From Labedaea rhizosphaerae (lineage in GTDB: Bacteria > Actinomycetota > Actinomycetes > Mycobacteriales > Pseudonocardiaceae): 64,000 bases of DNA. Under the pieces are notes generated by a model. It ran no database searches. It was not told the DNA's origin and saw only the letters and a program-made list of their open reading frames with translations. A program made the translations under genes and the position numbers. The stretch covers positions 372,001-436,000 of the forward strand of contig NZ_SNXZ01000002.1 in the NCBI RefSeq assembly GCF_004362825.1, in the 5' to 3' direction. Shown here piece after piece: positions 47,341 to 59,772 of this stretch (positions are counted from its first letter, which is position 1; each line of letters opens with the position of its first letter).

Positions 47341-50300
47341 ATGGCGCACCCAACAGTCGAGGACGTCCTGCCGCTTTCGCCGTTGCAGCAAGGATTGCTG
47401 TTCCACTCCCGCTTCGCCGACGCCGAACGCGACGTCTACACCGTGCAGGTCTCCCTCGACCTCGCGGGCGTGGTCGACGTCCCCGCGTTGCGCGCGGCCG
47501 CCGAAGCGCTGCTGCGCCGGTACCCGAACCTGCGCACGGCCTTCCTGCACAAGAGTTCGGGCGAACCCGTGCAGGTGGTGTCCAGCCACGTCGACCTGCC
47601 CTGGCACGAGCACGACCTGACCGCGCTCGAACCGGCCGCGCGGGAAGCCGAACTGGCCGGGCTGGTCGCCGACGACGCGGCCCGCGGGTTCGACCTGGCC
47701 CGCCCGCCGGTGCTCCGGTTCACCCTGATCGCGCTCGAACCCGGGCGTTGGCGCTTCCTGATGACCAGCCACCACATCGCGCTGGACGGCTGGTCCGGGC
47801 AGATCGTGCTGCGGGAGCTGTTCGCGAGCTACGGCCGGGGCGGCGACACCAGCGGGTTGCCCCCGACCACGCCCTACCGCGACTACGTGGCCTGGCTCGC
47901 CGCCCAGGACCGGCCCGCCGCCGAAGAGGCGTGGCGGACCGCGCTGGCAGGGGTCGAGGAACCGACGCTGCTGGCGCCGGTGGACCGCGACCGGGTGCCC
48001 GTGTTCCCCGAGTCGGTCGAGCTGAGCCTGAGCGAGGAGCACACGGAGGCGTTGCGTGGCCTCGCCCAGAGCCTCGGTCTGACGCTGAACACGGTGGTCC
48101 AGGGCGCGTGGGCGGTGCTGCTGGGTGCGGTGACGGGCAAGCAGGACGTGCTGTTCGGCATGACCGTGTCCGGCCGGCCTGCCGAGGTGCCCGGCGTCGG
48201 GGACATGGTGGGGCTCTTCGCCAACACGCTGCCGGTCCGGGTGGTGCTCGACCCGGACGAGTCGTTCACCACTCTGCTGACCGGCCTGCAGCGCCGCCAG
48301 TCGGACCTGCTCGCCCACCACCACCTGGGGCTGTCCGACCTGCACCGGCTGACCGGGCTGCCGGAGCTGTTCGACACCACGACGGTGTTCGAGAACTACC
48401 CGGACGACATGGACGCCGTGCTCGGGTCGGTGGCCGGGACGAGCGTGTCCGGCTTCCGGATCCGCAGCGCCACCCACTACCCGCTCGGCCTGATGGCCTT
48501 GCCCGGCAAGCGGCTCACCCTCCGGCTGGTGCACCAGCCCGACCTGCTCGACCACGCCGCCGTGCGGGCCATCGCCGACCGGCTTTCCTTGGTGCTGCAC
48601 GCGATCGCCGACGACCCGGACCGGCCGGTGCGCTCGGTGGACCTGCTGACCACGCGGGAACGCCGGCAGGTGCTCACCGAGTGGAACGCCACCACCGCAC
48701 CGCTGCCCGACGCCGGGATCGCCGCGCTGTTCGAGCAGAACGCGGCCCGGCGACCGCAGGCCATCGCGGTGACGGGCGACCAGGGCACGCTGACCTACGC
48801 CGAACTGGACGCCCGCGCCAACCGGCTGGCGCACCGGCTCGTGGACCTCGGCGTGCGAGCCGAGGACGTGGTCGGGGTCTTCGCCGAGCGGGGCACGGCG
48901 TTCCTGGTGGCCGTGCTCGCGGTCGTCAAGGCCGGTGGGGCCTACCTGCCTTTGGATCCGGCATACCCGGCCGACCGGCTGGCGTTCATGCTCGCCGAAA
49001 CGGGCGCACCGGTGGTGCTCACCACCCAGCCACCACCGGACGAGCTCATCACCGGCGGCGTCCGCTGGGTGCAGGTGGACGAGGAGCCGACCGACGGAGA
49101 TGGGGAGCGGCCACCGCGGGCCGACACCGGGCCACGAGCCGCCGCTTGCGTGATGTACACGTCCGGGTCGACCGGCGTGCCGAAGGGGATCGTCGTCGAG
49201 CACCGGGCGGTGGTCCGGCTGGTCCGCAACCAGGACTTCATGGCGTTCGGGCCGGACAAAGTGGTGTTGCAGTCGGGCTCCGTGTCCTTCGACGTGTCCA
49301 CATTGGAGGTTTGGGGCGCGCTGCTCAACGGCGCGACCCTGGCCGTCTACCCGCCGGTCGTGCCGTCCGCGGCCGAGCTCGGTGCCTTCTGCCGCGCGCA
49401 CGGGGTGAGCACCGCACTGTTGCCGGCGGGGGTGTTCCACGAACTGGTCGACGCGGGCGCGGCGGCACTCTCGGGTCTGCGCCAGGTCGTGGTCGGCGGC
49501 GACGTGCTCTCCCCGGCACGCGCCACGGTGGCAGTGCTCGAGTGGCCCGAACTCAGCCTCGTCAACGCCTACGGCCCCACGGAGAACACGTCCGTCACCT
49601 GCGCCCACCGCTACCGGCCGGCCGCCCTGCCGACCGGGTCGGTCCCGATCGGCAAGCCGATCCGCAACACCCAGGTGCGCGTGCTCGACGGCGACCTGCG
49701 GCCGGTGGGCGTCGGGGTGGCCGGTGAGCTCTTCGCCTCAGGTGCGGGTCTCGCCCGTGGGTACGTCGGGCGGCCGGCGGCGACGGCCGAGCGGTTCGTA
49801 CCCGACCCGTTCGGCCCGCCCGGGTCGCGGATGTACCGGACCGGGGACTTGGTCCGGTGGACCGCCGACGGGGAACTGGTCTTCCTCGGGCGGGTCGACG
49901 ACCAGGTGAAAGTGCGGGGTTTCCGGGTCGAGCCGGCGGAGATCGAGTCGGTGCTGGCGGAGCACCCGGCGGTCGGCGCCGCCGCCGTGGTGGTCCGCGA
50001 GGACCGCCCCGGCGACAAGCGGCTGGTCGGCTACGTGGTGCCGGCCGCGGGCGACAGCGCTCCGGTCGAGCAGGTCGGCGAGTGGCTCGGCATCTACGAG
50101 TCCTGGTACCAGGACTCGGTGGCAAACCCGGTCCCGTTGGGCGAGAACTTCATGGGCTGGGACTCCAGCTACGACGGCAAACCCATCCCGCTCGCCCAGA
50201 TGCGCGAGTGGCAGGAGGCGACGGTCGCGCGGATCCGCGCGTCGCGACCCCGCCGTGTCCTGGAGTTGGGCGTGGGCAGCGGACTGCTGCTGGCCCGGCT

Positions 50301-53300
50301 CGCCGCCGGCTGCGAAGCGTACTGGGGCACGGACTTCTCCCCTGCCGCCATCGAGGCGCTGCGGGCGAGCACCGCCGCGGACCCGCGCCTGGCCGATGTG
50401 GTCGAGTTGCGGACCCAGGCCGCCGACGACGTCACCGGCTTGCCCACCGGGTACTTCGACACCGTCGTGGTGAACTCGGTCGCCCAGTACTTCCCCGACG
50501 CCGCTTACCTGGTCCGGGTCGTGCGGCAGGCCATGGAGCTGCTCGCCCCCGGCGGCCGGCTGTTCCTCGGCGACCTGCGCAACCTGCGCACCCGGCGGGT
50601 GTTCCACACCGCCGTGCGGTTGCACCGAGCCACCACCGATGACGTCGACCCGGTGCGCGCCGCCGTCGAGCAGGCCGTGCTGCTGGACAAGGAACTCCTT
50701 GTCGCGCCGGAGTTCTTCACCACGGTGCGCCGCGACGTGCCGGCCATCGCGGGCGTCGACGTGCGGGTCAAGCGCGGCGCGGCGCATAACGAGCTGACCC
50801 GCCACCGCTACGACGTCGTGCTGCACAAGGAACCCGTCGAGCAGGCGAACGTGGCGGAGGTCGAGTGCGTCCAGTGGAGCGCCCTCGGCTCAACGACCGC
50901 GCTGACGTCCTATTTGGACGGATGCGCGGGGCGAGCGGTGCGCGTTCGCGGGATCCCCAACGCGCGGCTGGCCGGTGAGGTCGCCGCGGAACGGGCGCTG
51001 CGCCGCGGTGCCGGCCTCGAGGCCGCCCGGCGGGTGCTGCGCGAGACCGGTGGCGTCGATCCCGAGTCGGTGCACGAACTCGGCGAACGGCTGGGATACC
51101 AGGTCGCCGTCACCTGGTCGACCGGTGACGACACTGTGGACGCAGTGTTCCTGCGCGGCGACACGACGATCACCGGCACCTATCTGCCGGGCCCGGCCGA
51201 CGGGCGCCCGGCCGACTACGTCAGCGATCCCGCCTTCTCCGCCCGTGCGGGCGAGTTCGTCGCGTCGCTGGGCGGCCACCTGCGGCAGCGACTGCCGTCC
51301 TACCTGGTGCCCGCCGCGCTGGTGGTCCTCGACCAGCTGCCGCTGACGGTCAACGGGAAGCTCGACCGCCGGGCACTGCCCGCGCCGCAAGCGGCCACCG
51401 GCGCGGTCCGGCGGGCCCCGCGCACACCGCGCGAGGAAATCCTGTGCGACCTGTTCGCCGAGGTGCTCGGCGTGCCGGGGGCCGGCATCGACGACGACTT
51501 CTTCGCGCTGGGCGGGCACTCGCTGCTCGCGACCCGGCTGACCAGCAGGGTGCGTGCGGTGCTCGACGCGGAACTGCCGATCCGCGCGGTCTTCGAGACG
51601 CCCACTGTCGCGGGCCTCGCCCGGGTCCTGGACACCGCGGACGGCGCCCGGCCGGCGCTGCGGCCCGTGCCGGCACCACCGGACGTGCCGCTGTCGTTCG
51701 CCCAGCAGCGGATGTGGTTCCTGCACCGGTTCTCCGGACCGAACCCCACCTACAACATGGTCCTGGCCCTGCGGCTGACCGGGCCTCTCGACCAGGCCGC
51801 GCTGAGCGACGCACTGTCCGATGTGGTCACCCGGCACGAGCCGCTGCGCACCGTGTTCCCCGAGGTCGACGGGCAGCCCACCCAGCGAGTGCTCGACCCG
51901 CTGGCGGTGCCCTGCCGCCCCGACGTCGTCGCGGCGACCGAGGAGGACCTACCCGACCGGATGGCGGGTTTCGCGGCGCGGACCTTCGACCTGCAGACCG
52001 AGCCGCCACTGCGCACCGTGCTCTACCGGCTCGCCCCGGACGTGCACGTGCTCCTCGTCGCCTGGCACCACATCGCGGGCGACGGGTGGTCACGGGCGCC
52101 GTTCCTGCGCGACCTGTCCACCGCGTACGCCGCGCACCGGCGCGGGGTCGCGCCGGAGTTCGACCCGCTGCCGGTCCGCTACACCGACTACACGCTCTGG
52201 CAGCGCGACCTGCTCGGGGACGGGACGGACAGCATGCTGGCCGGGCAGACGGCGTACTGGACCGAGGCGCTCGCCGGGTTGCCGGATGAGACCACGCTGC
52301 CGGTGGACCGCCCTCGGCCGGCGCACGGCAGCCAGCGAGGCGCGGTCTGCGGGTTCGAGTGGCCGGCACAGCTGCACCACGGGCTCGTCGAGCTGGCCCG
52401 CCAGACCGGAACGACGCTGTTCATGGTCGTGCAGTCGGCCCTGGCCGCGTTGCTGTCCCGGCTCGGCGCGGGCGGCGACGTGCCCATCGGCAGCCCGATC
52501 GCCGGGCGCACCGACGACGCCCTGGACCAGTTGGTGGGCCTGTTCGCCAACACGGTCGTGCTGCGCACCGATACGTCCGGCAACCCGACCTTCCGCGAGC
52601 TGTTGCGCCGCACCCGGGCCGCCGACCTCGGCGCCTACGCCCACCAGGACGTGCCGTTCGAACACCTCGTCGACGCGCTCAACCCGGCCCGCTCCCCCAG
52701 CCGCCACCCGCTGTTCCAGGTGATGCTGGTGCTGCAGAACACCGCGGACGCCGAGGTAGACCTGCCCGGGTTGCGCGCCGAAGTGCAGGCGGTACGGCAG
52801 TCCACCGCGAAGTTCGACCTGTCCTTCGAGTTCGCGGAGCGCCCCGGCGGCGGGGTCGGCGGCGCGCTGAACTACAGCACCGATCTGTTCGACCGGGGCA
52901 CGGCCGAGCGGCTCGTGCGGGGCCTGCGCCGGGTGCTCGCCGCGGCGGTGGCCGACCCGAACCGGCGCATCGACGGCATCGACCTGCTCGACGCCGACGA
53001 ACTGCGCACGATCCTGGTGGACTGGAACGGGACCGGCTGCGCGGTGCCGGACACGACGTTGACGCAGGTGTTCGAGGCGTCGGTCGCGGCCGCGCCGGAC
53101 GCGGTCGCGGTGACCCATGACGGCGTCGCGTTGACCTACGCCCAGCTGAACGCGCGGGCCAACCAGCTGGCGCGCTACCTCCTCGCCGAGGGCGCGGGGC
53201 CGGAACGCGTCGTGGCGCTGGCCCTGCCCCGGTCGGTGGAGCTGGTCGTCGCGATCCTCGCCGTGCTCAAGGCCGGGGCGTGCTACTTGCCGATCGACCC

Positions 53301-56199
53301 GGACTACCCACCGGAGCGGATCGCCCTGCTCCTGGAGGATGCTCGGCCCGCGGTGGTGCTCACCACCACTGAGGCGGCCAAGCAGGTGCCCGCCGCGGCG
53401 GTCGCGCTGGACGACCCGGAGCGCACTGCGCGGATCGCCGGGTTCGCCGCCACCGACCTCGGCACCCGGATCGACCCGGACAGCGCCGCCTACGTCATCT
53501 ACACCTCCGGGTCCACCGGCAAGCCGAAGGGCGTGGTCGTCAGCCACCGCAACGTGGTCGGCCTGCTGGCCGCCACCCGCGACGACTTCGCGTTCGACCC
53601 CACCGACACCTGGACGCTGTTCCACTCCTACGCCTTCGACTTCTCGGTCTGGGAGCTCTGGGGCCCGCTGTCCACGGGCGGCCGGCTCGTCGTCGTGCCG
53701 CACTGGATCACGCGGTCGCCCAAGGACTTCCTCGACCTGCTCGAGCGGGAACGGGTCACGGTGCTCAACCAGACGCCCTCGGCCTTCTACCAACTGATCG
53801 AGGCCGACCAGCAGCGCCCGGCCGACCTCGCCTTGCGCTGGGTGATCTTCGGCGGCGAGGCGCTCGTGCCACAGCGGCTGGCCGACTGGTTCGCGCGCCA
53901 CCCGCGCCACGCGCCGCGCCTGGTGAACATGTACGGCACGACCGAGACCACCGTGCACGTGACGCACAAGCTGCTCGACGACGCGACCACCGGGGTGGGC
54001 AGCCCCATCGGGCGGCCCATCGCCGACCTGCGGGCGTACGTGCTCGACCGCGCCCTGCGGCCCGTCCCGCCCGGGGTCGACGGCGAACTGCACGTCGCGG
54101 GCACCGGGGTGGCACGCGGCTACCTCGGCCGACCCGGCCTGACCGCGGACCGCTTCGTCCCGGACCCGTTCGGCGAACCAGGAGCCCGGATGTACCGCAC
54201 CGGCGACCTCGTCCGGTGGACCGCCAGTGGCGAGCTGGAGCACCGCGGGCGGGCGGACGACCAGGTGAAGCTGCGCGGCTTCCGGATCGAACCGGGTGAG
54301 ATCGAGGCGGCGCTCGCCACGCACCAGGGCGTCGGCCACGCGGTCGTCGCCCTGCGCGAGGACGAACCGGGCAAGCGTCAGCTGGTGGCCTACGTCGTGG
54401 CGCCCGCGGGCGGCACGGCGCCCGGCCAGGACGTGCTACGAGCCCACGCCCGGCGGCTGCTGCCGGTCCACATGGTCCCGTCGGCGTTCGTCCCCCTCGA
54501 CGTGCTCCCGTTGACCCGCAACGGAAAGCTCGACCGCCGGGCGCTGCCCGCGCCGGACTTCGCCGCGTCGTCCGCCGGCCGCACGCCCACCACCGATGTC
54601 GAGAAGGCGCTCTGTGCCGTGTTCGCCGAGGTGCTCGGGCTGCCGTCAGTGACCGTGGACGACAACTTCTTCGACCTCGGCGGGGACAGCATCGTGTCCA
54701 TCCAGGTGGTCGGCAAGGCCGCCGCGGCAGGCCTCGCGATGTCGCCTCGGGACCTGTTCGCCCACCAGACCGTCGCCGCGCTCGCCAGCGTCGTGCGGAC
54801 CGCCCCCGCCCAGGGCGACGACGACTTCGCCGAGGCGGTCGGCGCTGTGCCGCTGACGCCGATCATCGCCCGGCTGCACGAGGTCGGCGGGCCGATCGAC
54901 GAGCTCAACCTGGCGATGCTGGTGCGCGTCCCGCCGGACCTCGAGCGCCGCCACCTGGTCACCGCGCTGGGCGCGGTGCTCGACCACCACGACGCGTTGC
55001 GGCTCCGGTTGACGCGGTCGGCGGGCGACTGGGCGCTGCAGGTGCGACCGCGGGGTTCGGTGGCCGCCGAGGACTGTCTGCGGGTGATCGGTCCGGACGA
55101 CTGGGACGCCGGCGCCGTGGCCGCGTCGGTCGGCCCTGCTTACGCCGCCGTGCAACGCGAACTGGACCCCGACGCGGGCACGATGGTGCGCGTCGTCTGG
55201 TTCGACGGCGGGCCCGGGCGGCCGGGCCGGTTGCTGGTCGTGGTGCACCACCTGGCGATCGACGCGGTGTCGCTGCGCATCCTCGTGCCGGACCTCGCCA
55301 CGGCCTACCAGGCGGCCGCGGCCGGCGAGCGGCCACGCCTGGCGACGCCGCCGGCCTCACTGCGACGGTGGGCGGTCGAGCTGGCCGCGCAGGCCCAGCA
55401 CCGGGACGCCGAGCTTCCACTGTGGACGGACATGCTGGCCGGCCCCGACCCGTTGATCGGCTCCCGGCCGCTCGACCCCGCGCGCGACACCGGGGAATCC
55501 CTGCGCACGCTCGCCTTCTCCATGCCCGCCGAGCACGCCGAGCCACTGCTGACCACGGCGCCCGCAGTCTTCGACGTCAAGGCGCACGAGGTGCTGTACA
55601 CCGCGCTCGCGCTCGCCGTCGCGCGGTGGCGTGGTGTGGTCGCAACTGACGACGGGTTGCTGGTCACGGTGCAGGCGCACGGCCGGGAGGTGATCGGCGA
55701 CGGCGTCGACCCCTCGCGCACCGTCGGCTGGCTCGCCACCGAGTTCCCGGTCCGGCTGGCCCCCGGCGCGGACGGCGTGCGGCCCGCGCTCGAACGCGTC
55801 CGCGACCGGCTGCGTGCGTTGCCGGACAACGGACTCGGCTACGGCATGCTGCGCTACCTCAACCCCCGCACCGGTCCCGTGCTCGCCGCGTTGCCTGCAC
55901 CGCAGGTGAAGTTCAACTACCTGGGCCGGTTCGGCGTCCGCGCCGAGGCCGAGCACTGGTCACCCACCGACGAGACCGGGTCGGTGCTCAACGGCGGCGC
56001 CAGCCCGCGGCGACCGGCGCGCTGCCCCGTGGAGATCACCGCCTACATCGCCGACCACCCCGACGGCGCCCGGCTGACCATGCTCTGGTCCTGGGTGGAC
56101 GGGGTGCTCTCCGACGCATCGATGACCGAGCTGGTGGACGCGTGGTTCGCCACCACGCGGGCCATCGGCGCCGCCGCACAGGAAGCGAGCCGGCCGTGA
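47341..56199 (+). CDS. NRPS: C-A-nMT-PCP-C-A(Thr)-PCP-E
   Basis: A 2,952-residue two-module synthetase. Module 1: condensation 5-440 (HHIALDGW); adenylation from 455 (YTSGSTG near 606, pocket D-V-L-L-V-G-A-S-V-K, unassigned), interrupted after A8 by an N-methyltransferase (about 940-1240, VLELGVGSG); carrier Ser near 1394. Module 2: condensation with HHIAGDGW (near 1577); adenylation with pocket D-F-W-N-I-G-M-V-H-K, the classic threonine code; carrier LGGDSI (near 2449); epimerization 2500-2945 ([26 protein letters not shown]). Predicted product segment: N-methyl-Xaa then D-allo-Thr. There is no thioesterase, so the chain passes on to an enzyme outside the window. The ATG at 47341 is chosen for its GAGG at 9 nt; one at 47326 has too short a spacing. 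The stop overlaps leuC by 4 nt (GTGA). Confidence 0.95.
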   Translation: MAHPTVEDVLPLSPLQQGLLFHSRFADAERDVYTVQVSLDLAGVVDVPALRAAAEALLRRYPNLRTAFLHKSSGEPVQVVSSHVDLPWHEHDLTALEPAAREAELAGLVADDAARGFDLARPPVLRFTLIALEPGRWRFLMTSHHIALDGWSGQIVLRELFASYGRGGDTSGLPPTTPYRDYVAWLAAQDRPAAEEAWRTALAGVEEPTLLAPVDRDRVPVFPESVELSLSEEHTEALRGLAQSLGLTLNTVVQGAWAVLLGAVTGKQDVLFGMTVSGRPAEVPGVGDMVGLFANTLPVRVVLDPDESFTTLLTGLQRRQSDLLAHHHLGLSDLHRLTGLPELFDTTTVFENYPDDMDAVLGSVAGTSVSGFRIRSATHYPLGLMALPGKRLTLRLVHQPDLLDHAAVRAIADRLSLVLHAIADDPDRPVRSVDLLTTRERRQVLTEWNATTAPLPDAGIAALFEQNAARRPQAIAVTGDQGTLTYAELDARANRLAHRLVDLGVRAEDVVGVFAERGTAFLVAVLAVVKAGGAYLPLDPAYPADRLAFMLAETGAPVVLTTQPPPDELITGGVRWVQVDEEPTDGDGERPPRADTGPRAAACVMYTSGSTGVPKGIVVEHRAVVRLVRNQDFMAFGPDKVVLQSGSVSFDVSTLEVWGALLNGATLAVYPPVVPSAAELGAFCRAHGVSTALLPAGVFHELVDAGAAALSGLRQVVVGGDVLSPARATVAVLEWPELSLVNAYGPTENTSVTCAHRYRPAALPTGSVPIGKPIRNTQVRVLDGDLRPVGVGVAGELFASGAGLARGYVGRPAATAERFVPDPFGPPGSRMYRTGDLVRWTADGELVFLGRVDDQVKVRGFRVEPAEIESVLAEHPAVGAAAVVVREDRPGDKRLVGYVVPAAGDSAPVEQVGEWLGIYESWYQDSVANPVPLGENFMGWDSSYDGKPIPLAQMREWQEATVARIRASRPRRVLELGVGSGLLLARLAAGCEAYWGTDFSPAAIEALRASTAADPRLADVVELRTQAADDVTGLPTGYFDTVVVNSVAQYFPDAAYLVRVVRQAMELLAPGGRLFLGDLRNLRTRRVFHTAVRLHRATTDDVDPVRAAVEQAVLLDKELLVAPEFFTTVRRDVPAIAGVDVRVKRGAAHNELTRHRYDVVLHKEPVEQANVAEVECVQWSALGSTTALTSYLDGCAGRAVRVRGIPNARLAGEVAAERALRRGAGLEAARRVLRETGGVDPESVHELGERLGYQVAVTWSTGDDTVDAVFLRGDTTITGTYLPGPADGRPADYVSDPAFSARAGEFVASLGGHLRQRLPSYLVPAALVVLDQLPLTVNGKLDRRALPAPQAATGAVRRAPRTPREEILCDLFAEVLGVPGAGIDDDFFALGGHSLLATRLTSRVRAVLDAELPIRAVFETPTVAGLARVLDTADGARPALRPVPAPPDVPLSFAQQRMWFLHRFSGPNPTYNMVLALRLTGPLDQAALSDALSDVVTRHEPLRTVFPEVDGQPTQRVLDPLAVPCRPDVVAATEEDLPDRMAGFAARTFDLQTEPPLRTVLYRLAPDVHVLLVAWHHIAGDGWSRAPFLRDLSTAYAAHRRGVAPEFDPLPVRYTDYTLWQRDLLGDGTDSMLAGQTAYWTEALAGLPDETTLPVDRPRPAHGSQRGAVCGFEWPAQLHHGLVELARQTGTTLFMVVQSALAALLSRLGAGGDVPIGSPIAGRTDDALDQLVGLFANTVVLRTDTSGNPTFRELLRRTRAADLGAYAHQDVPFEHLVDALNPARSPSRHPLFQVMLVLQNTADAEVDLPGLRAEVQAVRQSTAKFDLSFEFAERPGGGVGGALNYSTDLFDRGTAERLVRGLRRVLAAAVADPNRRIDGIDLLDADELRTILVDWNGTGCAVPDTTLTQVFEASVAAAPDAVAVTHDGVALTYAQLNARANQLARYLLAEGAGPERVVALALPRSVELVVAILAVLKAGACYLPIDPDYPPERIALLLEDARPAVVLTTTEAAKQVPAAAVALDDPERTARIAGFAATDLGTRIDPDSAAYVIYTSGSTGKPKGVVVSHRNVVGLLAATRDDFAFDPTDTWTLFHSYAFDFSVWELWGPLSTGGRLVVVPHWITRSPKDFLDLLERERVTVLNQTPSAFYQLIEADQQRPADLALRWVIFGGEALVPQRLADWFARHPRHAPRLVNMYGTTETTVHVTHKLLDDATTGVGSPIGRPIADLRAYVLDRALRPVPPGVDGELHVAGTGVARGYLGRPGLTADRFVPDPFGEPGARMYRTGDLVRWTASGELEHRGRADDQVKLRGFRIEPGEIEAALATHQGVGHAVVALREDEPGKRQLVAYVVAPAGGTAPGQDVLRAHARRLLPVHMVPSAFVPLDVLPLTRNGKLDRRALPAPDFAASSAGRTPTTDVEKALCAVFAEVLGLPSVTVDDNFFDLGGDSIVSIQVVGKAAAAGLAMSPRDLFAHQTVAALASVVRTAPAQGDDDFAEAVGAVPLTPIIARLHEVGGPIDELNLAMLVRVPPDLERRHLVTALGAVLDHHDALRLRLTRSAGDWALQVRPRGSVAAEDCLRVIGPDDWDAGAVAASVGPAYAAVQRELDPDAGTMVRVVWFDGGPGRPGRLLVVVHHLAIDAVSLRILVPDLATAYQAAAAGERPRLATPPASLRRWAVELAAQAQHRDAELPLWTDMLAGPDPLIGSRPLDPARDTGESLRTLAFSMPAEHAEPLLTTAPAVFDVKAHEVLYTALALAVARWRGVVATDDGLLVTVQAHGREVIGDGVDPSRTVGWLATEFPVRLAPGADGVRPALERVRDRLRALPDNGLGYGMLRYLNPRTGPVLAALPAPQVKFNYLGRFGVRAEAEHWSPTDETGSVLNGGASPRRPARCPVEITAYIADHPDGARLTMLWSWVDGVLSDASMTELVDAWFATTRAIGAAAQEASRP

Positions 56200-57578
56200 C
56201 GACCCTTGTCGACAAGGTGTGGGACAGCCACGTTGTGGACCACCGCGACGAGGACGACCTCCTGTACGTCGACCTGCACCTGATGCACGAAGCGACGTCC
56301 CCGCAAGCTTTCGACGGCTTGCGGCTGGCCGGGCGCGCGGTGCGCAGGCCCGACCTCACCCTCGCGGTCGAGGACCACAACGTGCCGACCACCTCGCTGC
56401 TGGTCACCGACCCGAGGGGCCGCGCCCAGCTGGAACGGTTGCGGGCCAACTGCGCGGCGCACGGCATCGAACTGCTGCGCCTCGGCGATGCCCGGCAAGG
56501 CATCGTGCACGTCGTCGCCCCGGAACTCGGCCTGGTGCAACCGGGCATGAGCGTGGTGTGCGGCGACAGCCACACCTCGACGCTCGGCGCGTTCGGTGCG
56601 CTGGCGTTCGGCACCGGCACCAGCGACGTGGAACACGTGCTGGCCACCCAGACCATCGCGCTGCGAAGGCCCAGGACGATGGCGGTCGAGTTCACCGGCG
56701 AACGGCCGCCGGACGTCACGGCCAAGGACCTCGCCCTCGCGTTCATCACCGCGATCGGGGCCAACGGCGCCCATGGGCACGTCCTGGAATACCGCGGCGA
56801 CGCCGTCACGGGGTTGTCCATGGAAGGCCGGATGACGTTGTGCAACATGACGATCGAGGCCGGTGCGCGGGCCGGACTGGTCGCCCCGGACGAGACGACG
56901 TTCGCCTACCTCGCCGGTCGGCCGCACGCGCCACGGGGCGAGGTGTGGGAGCGCGCGCTCGCGCGGTGGCGGACGCTGCCCACCGACTCGCCCACCTTCG
57001 ACCGCACGGTGACCGTCGACGTCGCCGGGCTGACACCGTTCGTCACCTGGGGCACCAACCCCGGCCAGTCCGTGCCGCTCGACGGTCGCGTGCCCGACCC
57101 CACCGCGTTCGCCGACCCCTCGGCGCGGGCCGCGGGCACCCGGGCGTTGGCGTACATGGGCCTCGAACCCGGGGTGCGCATGCGGGAGCTGGACATCGAC
57201 ACTGTGTTCGTCGGCTCGTGCACCAACGGCAGGCTCGAGGACCTCCGGGCCGCCGCCGACGTCCTGCGTGGCCGCACCGTCGCCTCGTCGGTGCGGATGC
57301 TGGTGGTCCCGGGGTCGTCGGACGTCCGGCAGCGCGCCGAGGCCGAGGGGCTGGACGAGGTGTTCGTGCGCGCCGGGGCGCAGTGGCGGCTCTCGGGCTG
57401 CTCGATGTGCCTGGGGATGAACCCGGACCGGCTGCACGGCAGCGAACGGGTCGCCTCCACCTCCAACCGCAACTACGAGGGCAGGCAGGGCGACCGGGCC
57501 CGGACCCACCTCGTTTCCCCCGCCGTCGCGGCCGCCACCGCCGTCGCCGGCCGCCTCGCCGCGCCAAGCGAACTCTAG
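56196..57578 (+). CDS. leuC: 3-isopropylmalate dehydratase large subunit (LeuC-like)
   Basis: A 460-residue aconitase-family subunit that isomerizes a 2-alkylmalate to the 3-alkylmalate with a [4Fe-4S] cluster. The cluster cysteines are in VGSCTNGR (about residue 348) and [10 protein letters not shown], and [14 protein letters not shown] and GDSHTSTLG are intact. The GTG start overlaps the NRPS stop (GTGA), so it is translated as part of the NRPS operon. This, and the missing standard leucine-operon context, point to keto-acid chain extension for the peptide rather than leucine supply. It pairs with the LeuD-like gene 9 bp downstream. Confidence 0.93.
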   Translation: MTTLVDKVWDSHVVDHRDEDDLLYVDLHLMHEATSPQAFDGLRLAGRAVRRPDLTLAVEDHNVPTTSLLVTDPRGRAQLERLRANCAAHGIELLRLGDARQGIVHVVAPELGLVQPGMSVVCGDSHTSTLGAFGALAFGTGTSDVEHVLATQTIALRRPRTMAVEFTGERPPDVTAKDLALAFITAIGANGAHGHVLEYRGDAVTGLSMEGRMTLCNMTIEAGARAGLVAPDETTFAYLAGRPHAPRGEVWERALARWRTLPTDSPTFDRTVTVDVAGLTPFVTWGTNPGQSVPLDGRVPDPTAFADPSARAAGTRALAYMGLEPGVRMRELDIDTVFVGSCTNGRLEDLRAAADVLRGRTVASSVRMLVVPGSSDVRQRAEAEGLDEVFVRAGAQWRLSGCSMCLGMNPDRLHGSERVASTSNRNYEGRQGDRARTHLVSPAVAAATAVAGRLAAPSEL

Positions 57579-57587
57579 GAGCCCGCC

Positions 57588-58181
57588 ATGCCCGTGCAGC
57601 TGACCGCGCACACCGGCCGGGTCGTGCCGCTGCGGCGCAGCGACGTGGACACCGACCAGATCATCCCGGCCGAGTTCTGCAAGGAGCTGACCAAGACCGG
57701 CTACGCGAAGGGTTTGTTCGCCCACTGGCGGGCCCGGGGTGGGTTCGTGCTCGACGACCCGGCACGGGCCGGGGCGAGCATCCTCGTGGCCGGCCGCAAC
57801 TTCGGCACGGGCAGCTCCCGCGAGCACGCCGTTTGGGCCTTGCGGGACTGGGGGTTCGCCGCCGTCGTCGCGGTCGACTACGGCGACATCTTCCTGCGCA
57901 ACGCCCTCAAGAACGGGTTGCTCGCCGTCGCGCTCGACGAGGGCTCGGTGGCCGAGCTGGCCGACCGGGCCGAGGCCGATCCCGCCTTCGAGCTCACCGT
58001 CGACCTCGAAGGCCGCGAGGTGCGGGCGCCCGGGTTCCGGCGCTCGTTCCGCATCGACGACCGGGCGCGGTGGCTGCTGCTCAACGGCCTCGACGACATC
58101 GCGGTCACCCTCGGCCGCGACGACCGGATCCGTGCGTACGAACAGGCACGCCCGGACTGGCTGCCGGTGGTCGGCCGATGA
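57588..58181 (+). CDS. leuD: 3-isopropylmalate dehydratase small subunit (LeuD-like)
   Basis: A 197-residue swivel subunit that completes the LeuC-type isomerase. The signature RNFGTGSSREHA (about 64-75), DVDTDQIIPAEF near the N-terminus and YGDIFLRNALKNGLL are conserved. Length matches bacterial LeuD. The ATG at 57588 follows GGAG. Its stop overlaps the dehydrogenase start by 4 nt (ATGA), so LeuC-, LeuD- and LeuB-like proteins are made together. Its function follows its partner: isomerizing the condensation product of the synthase-like enzyme at 41029-42378. Confidence 0.93.
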   Translation: MPVQLTAHTGRVVPLRRSDVDTDQIIPAEFCKELTKTGYAKGLFAHWRARGGFVLDDPARAGASILVAGRNFGTGSSREHAVWALRDWGFAAVVAVDYGDIFLRNALKNGLLAVALDEGSVAELADRAEADPAFELTVDLEGREVRAPGFRRSFRIDDRARWLLLNGLDDIAVTLGRDDRIRAYEQARPDWLPVVGR

Positions 58182-59212
58182 CCGGCCTGCGCATCACGGT
58201 CCTGCCCGGGGACGGCATCGGGCCCGAGGTGGTGGCGCAGGCGCTGGCGGTCCTCGACGCCGTCGCACCGGAGGTCGAGGTCGACGTCCTGGACCGCGTC
58301 AACGCGACCACGTTCGCCCGGACCGGCGCCGCCCTGACCGACGACGACCTCGCCCGGATCCGCGCCAGCGATGCCCTGCTGCTCGGGGCGATCGGCGACC
58401 CGTCGGTGCGGTCACCGGACTACGCGCGTGGTGTGCTGCTGCGCCTGCGGTTCGAGCTGGACCTCTACGTCAACCAGCGACCGGCCGTGCTCCTGCACGC
58501 CCGGCTCAGCCCGCTGCGCGACCCGGCCCGGCGCGGCATCGACTGCGTCATCGTCCGGGAGAACACCGAGGGCGCCTACACCGGCATCGGCGGGACGCTG
58601 CGCAAGTGGACGCCGCACGAGACGGCGATCGACGCGGACGTGAGCACCTACCACGGCGTGTCCCGTGTCATCGAGCACGCCTTCCGCATCGCCCGCCGCG
58701 AGGTGTGCGTGGTGGACAAGGCGAACGCCGTGCCCTTCGGCGGCGAGCTGTGGCAGCGGTGCTGGAGGGAGGCGGCGGGCCGCCACCCCGGTATCGCGAC
58801 GAGCCACCTGTACGTCGACGTGGCGGCGATGACCCTGGTGTCCGACCCGACGCGGTTCGACGTGGTCGTGGCCAGCAACGCGCACGGCGACATCCTCAGC
58901 GACGTGGCGGCCGCGGTCGCGGGTGGGCTCGGCGCCGCGCCGTCGGCGAACCTCGACCCCGCAACGGGTTTCGGCCTCTACGAGCCGGTGCACGGCAGCG
59001 CGCCGGACATCGCCGGGACCGGGGTGGCCAACCCCCTGGGCGCGATCGCCAGCCTGGCCATGCTCCTGGCCGATCACGGTCACGAGGACCAAGCCCAGGC
59101 CATCCAAACGGCCATTCGTTCCACTGTGGACAAACGGCGCTGCACACCCGACCTGGGTGGGGCGCTCACCACCGAGCAGGCCGCGGCCGCCGTGATCGCC
59201 GAACTCGCCTGA
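58178..59212 (+). CDS. Isopropylmalate/isocitrate-type beta-decarboxylating dehydrogenase (LeuB-like)
   Basis: A 344-residue NAD(P)-dependent enzyme that would oxidise and decarboxylate the 3-alkylmalate to the homologated 2-oxo acid. The N-terminal ITVLPGDGIGPEV, the substrate loop LLRLRFELDLYVNQRP, VRENTEGAYTGIGG, the catalytic Lys in VVDKANAV and GLYEPVHGSAPDIAG are present. The substrate loop (LRLRFELDLYVNQRP) departs from ordinary LeuB and is closer to malate/tartrate-type members, so the side chain handled may not be isopropyl. The ATG overlaps the LeuD stop (ATGA). With 41029-42378 and 38926-40077 it closes the chain-extension pathway. The end lies 6 bp from the convergent membrane-protein gene. 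Confidence 0.9.
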   Translation: MTGLRITVLPGDGIGPEVVAQALAVLDAVAPEVEVDVLDRVNATTFARTGAALTDDDLARIRASDALLLGAIGDPSVRSPDYARGVLLRLRFELDLYVNQRPAVLLHARLSPLRDPARRGIDCVIVRENTEGAYTGIGGTLRKWTPHETAIDADVSTYHGVSRVIEHAFRIARREVCVVDKANAVPFGGELWQRCWREAAGRHPGIATSHLYVDVAAMTLVSDPTRFDVVVASNAHGDILSDVAAAVAGGLGAAPSANLDPATGFGLYEPVHGSAPDIAGTGVANPLGAIASLAMLLADHGHEDQAQAIQTAIRSTVDKRRCTPDLGGALTTEQAAAAVIAELA

Positions 59213-59218
59213 CTCGGG

Positions 59219-59719
59219 TCAGAACAGCAGGCTCGCCACGAGGGGCGGCGCCGCGGCGAGTGCGCAGTAGCGGATGCAGCGGCCCGGCAGCGCGACCGCC
59301 AGGAACACCGGCATGCGCATCTTCACCACCCCCGCGAGCACCGTGGTCGCGCCGAACGGGGGCAGGCCGACCACGGTGCTGACCGAGAACACGCCGAACA
59401 TCCACCCGGGGCGCTCCTGCGCGCGGTCCATGGCCATCGCCATCCAGTCCGCGGCTCGTGCGCGCCAGCCGGTGCGTTCCTTCTCCTGCGGTTTCGCGTC
59501 CGCGCGCGTGAAGGCCGGCAGCCGCACGACTCCGCGTGCCGCGTAGTAGTGCACGACCTTGCCCAGCACCTGGCCGGCCGCGGTGCACACGCCCAGCGCC
59601 AGCCACGGGATCTCCGGTTCGCGCACGACCAACCCGACGACGAAGAGCTCGATGCTGCCGAACGGGAACACGGCCAACAGGAACGCAAGACCAAAGGTAA
59701 TGCCCAGCCAGTAGGCCAT
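59219..59719 (-). CDS. Small membrane protein of the DedA/VTT (YqaA-like) group
   Basis: A 166-residue integral membrane protein with hydrophobic segments at about 4-35, 38-60, 105-130 and 137-163, and a polar loop (about 70-100). GMFGVFSVSTVVGLPPFGATTVLAG-like Gly/Pro-rich re-entrant features suggest the DedA/SNARE-associated superfamily or the related small-export group, but the match is by eye. AGGTGGGG lies ahead of the ATG. It lies inside the NRPS block, opposite in strand, between the LeuB-like gene and the pyrrole cassette. It may have a transport or membrane role for the product, or be a bystander. Confidence 0.6.
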   Translation of the reverse strand: MAYWLGITFGLAFLLAVFPFGSIELFVVGLVVREPEIPWLALGVCTAAGQVLGKVVHYYAARGVVRLPAFTRADAKPQEKERTGWRARAADWMAMAMDRAQERPGWMFGVFSVSTVVGLPPFGATTVLAGVVKMRMPVFLAVALPGRCIRYCALAAAPPLVASLLF

Positions 59720-59772
59720 TCCCCACCTTTCGGCGACCAGCGGATCGTCCAGCCTGACCGGGTTTCCCTGCA

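Noticed and set aside
56196-59212. LeuC/LeuD/LeuB-like genes as the ordinary leucine operon
   Set aside because: They overlap the NRPS stop, are matched by a synthase lacking the leucine regulatory domain across the cluster, and the dehydrogenase substrate loop is atypical. Not fully excluded without the rest of the genome.
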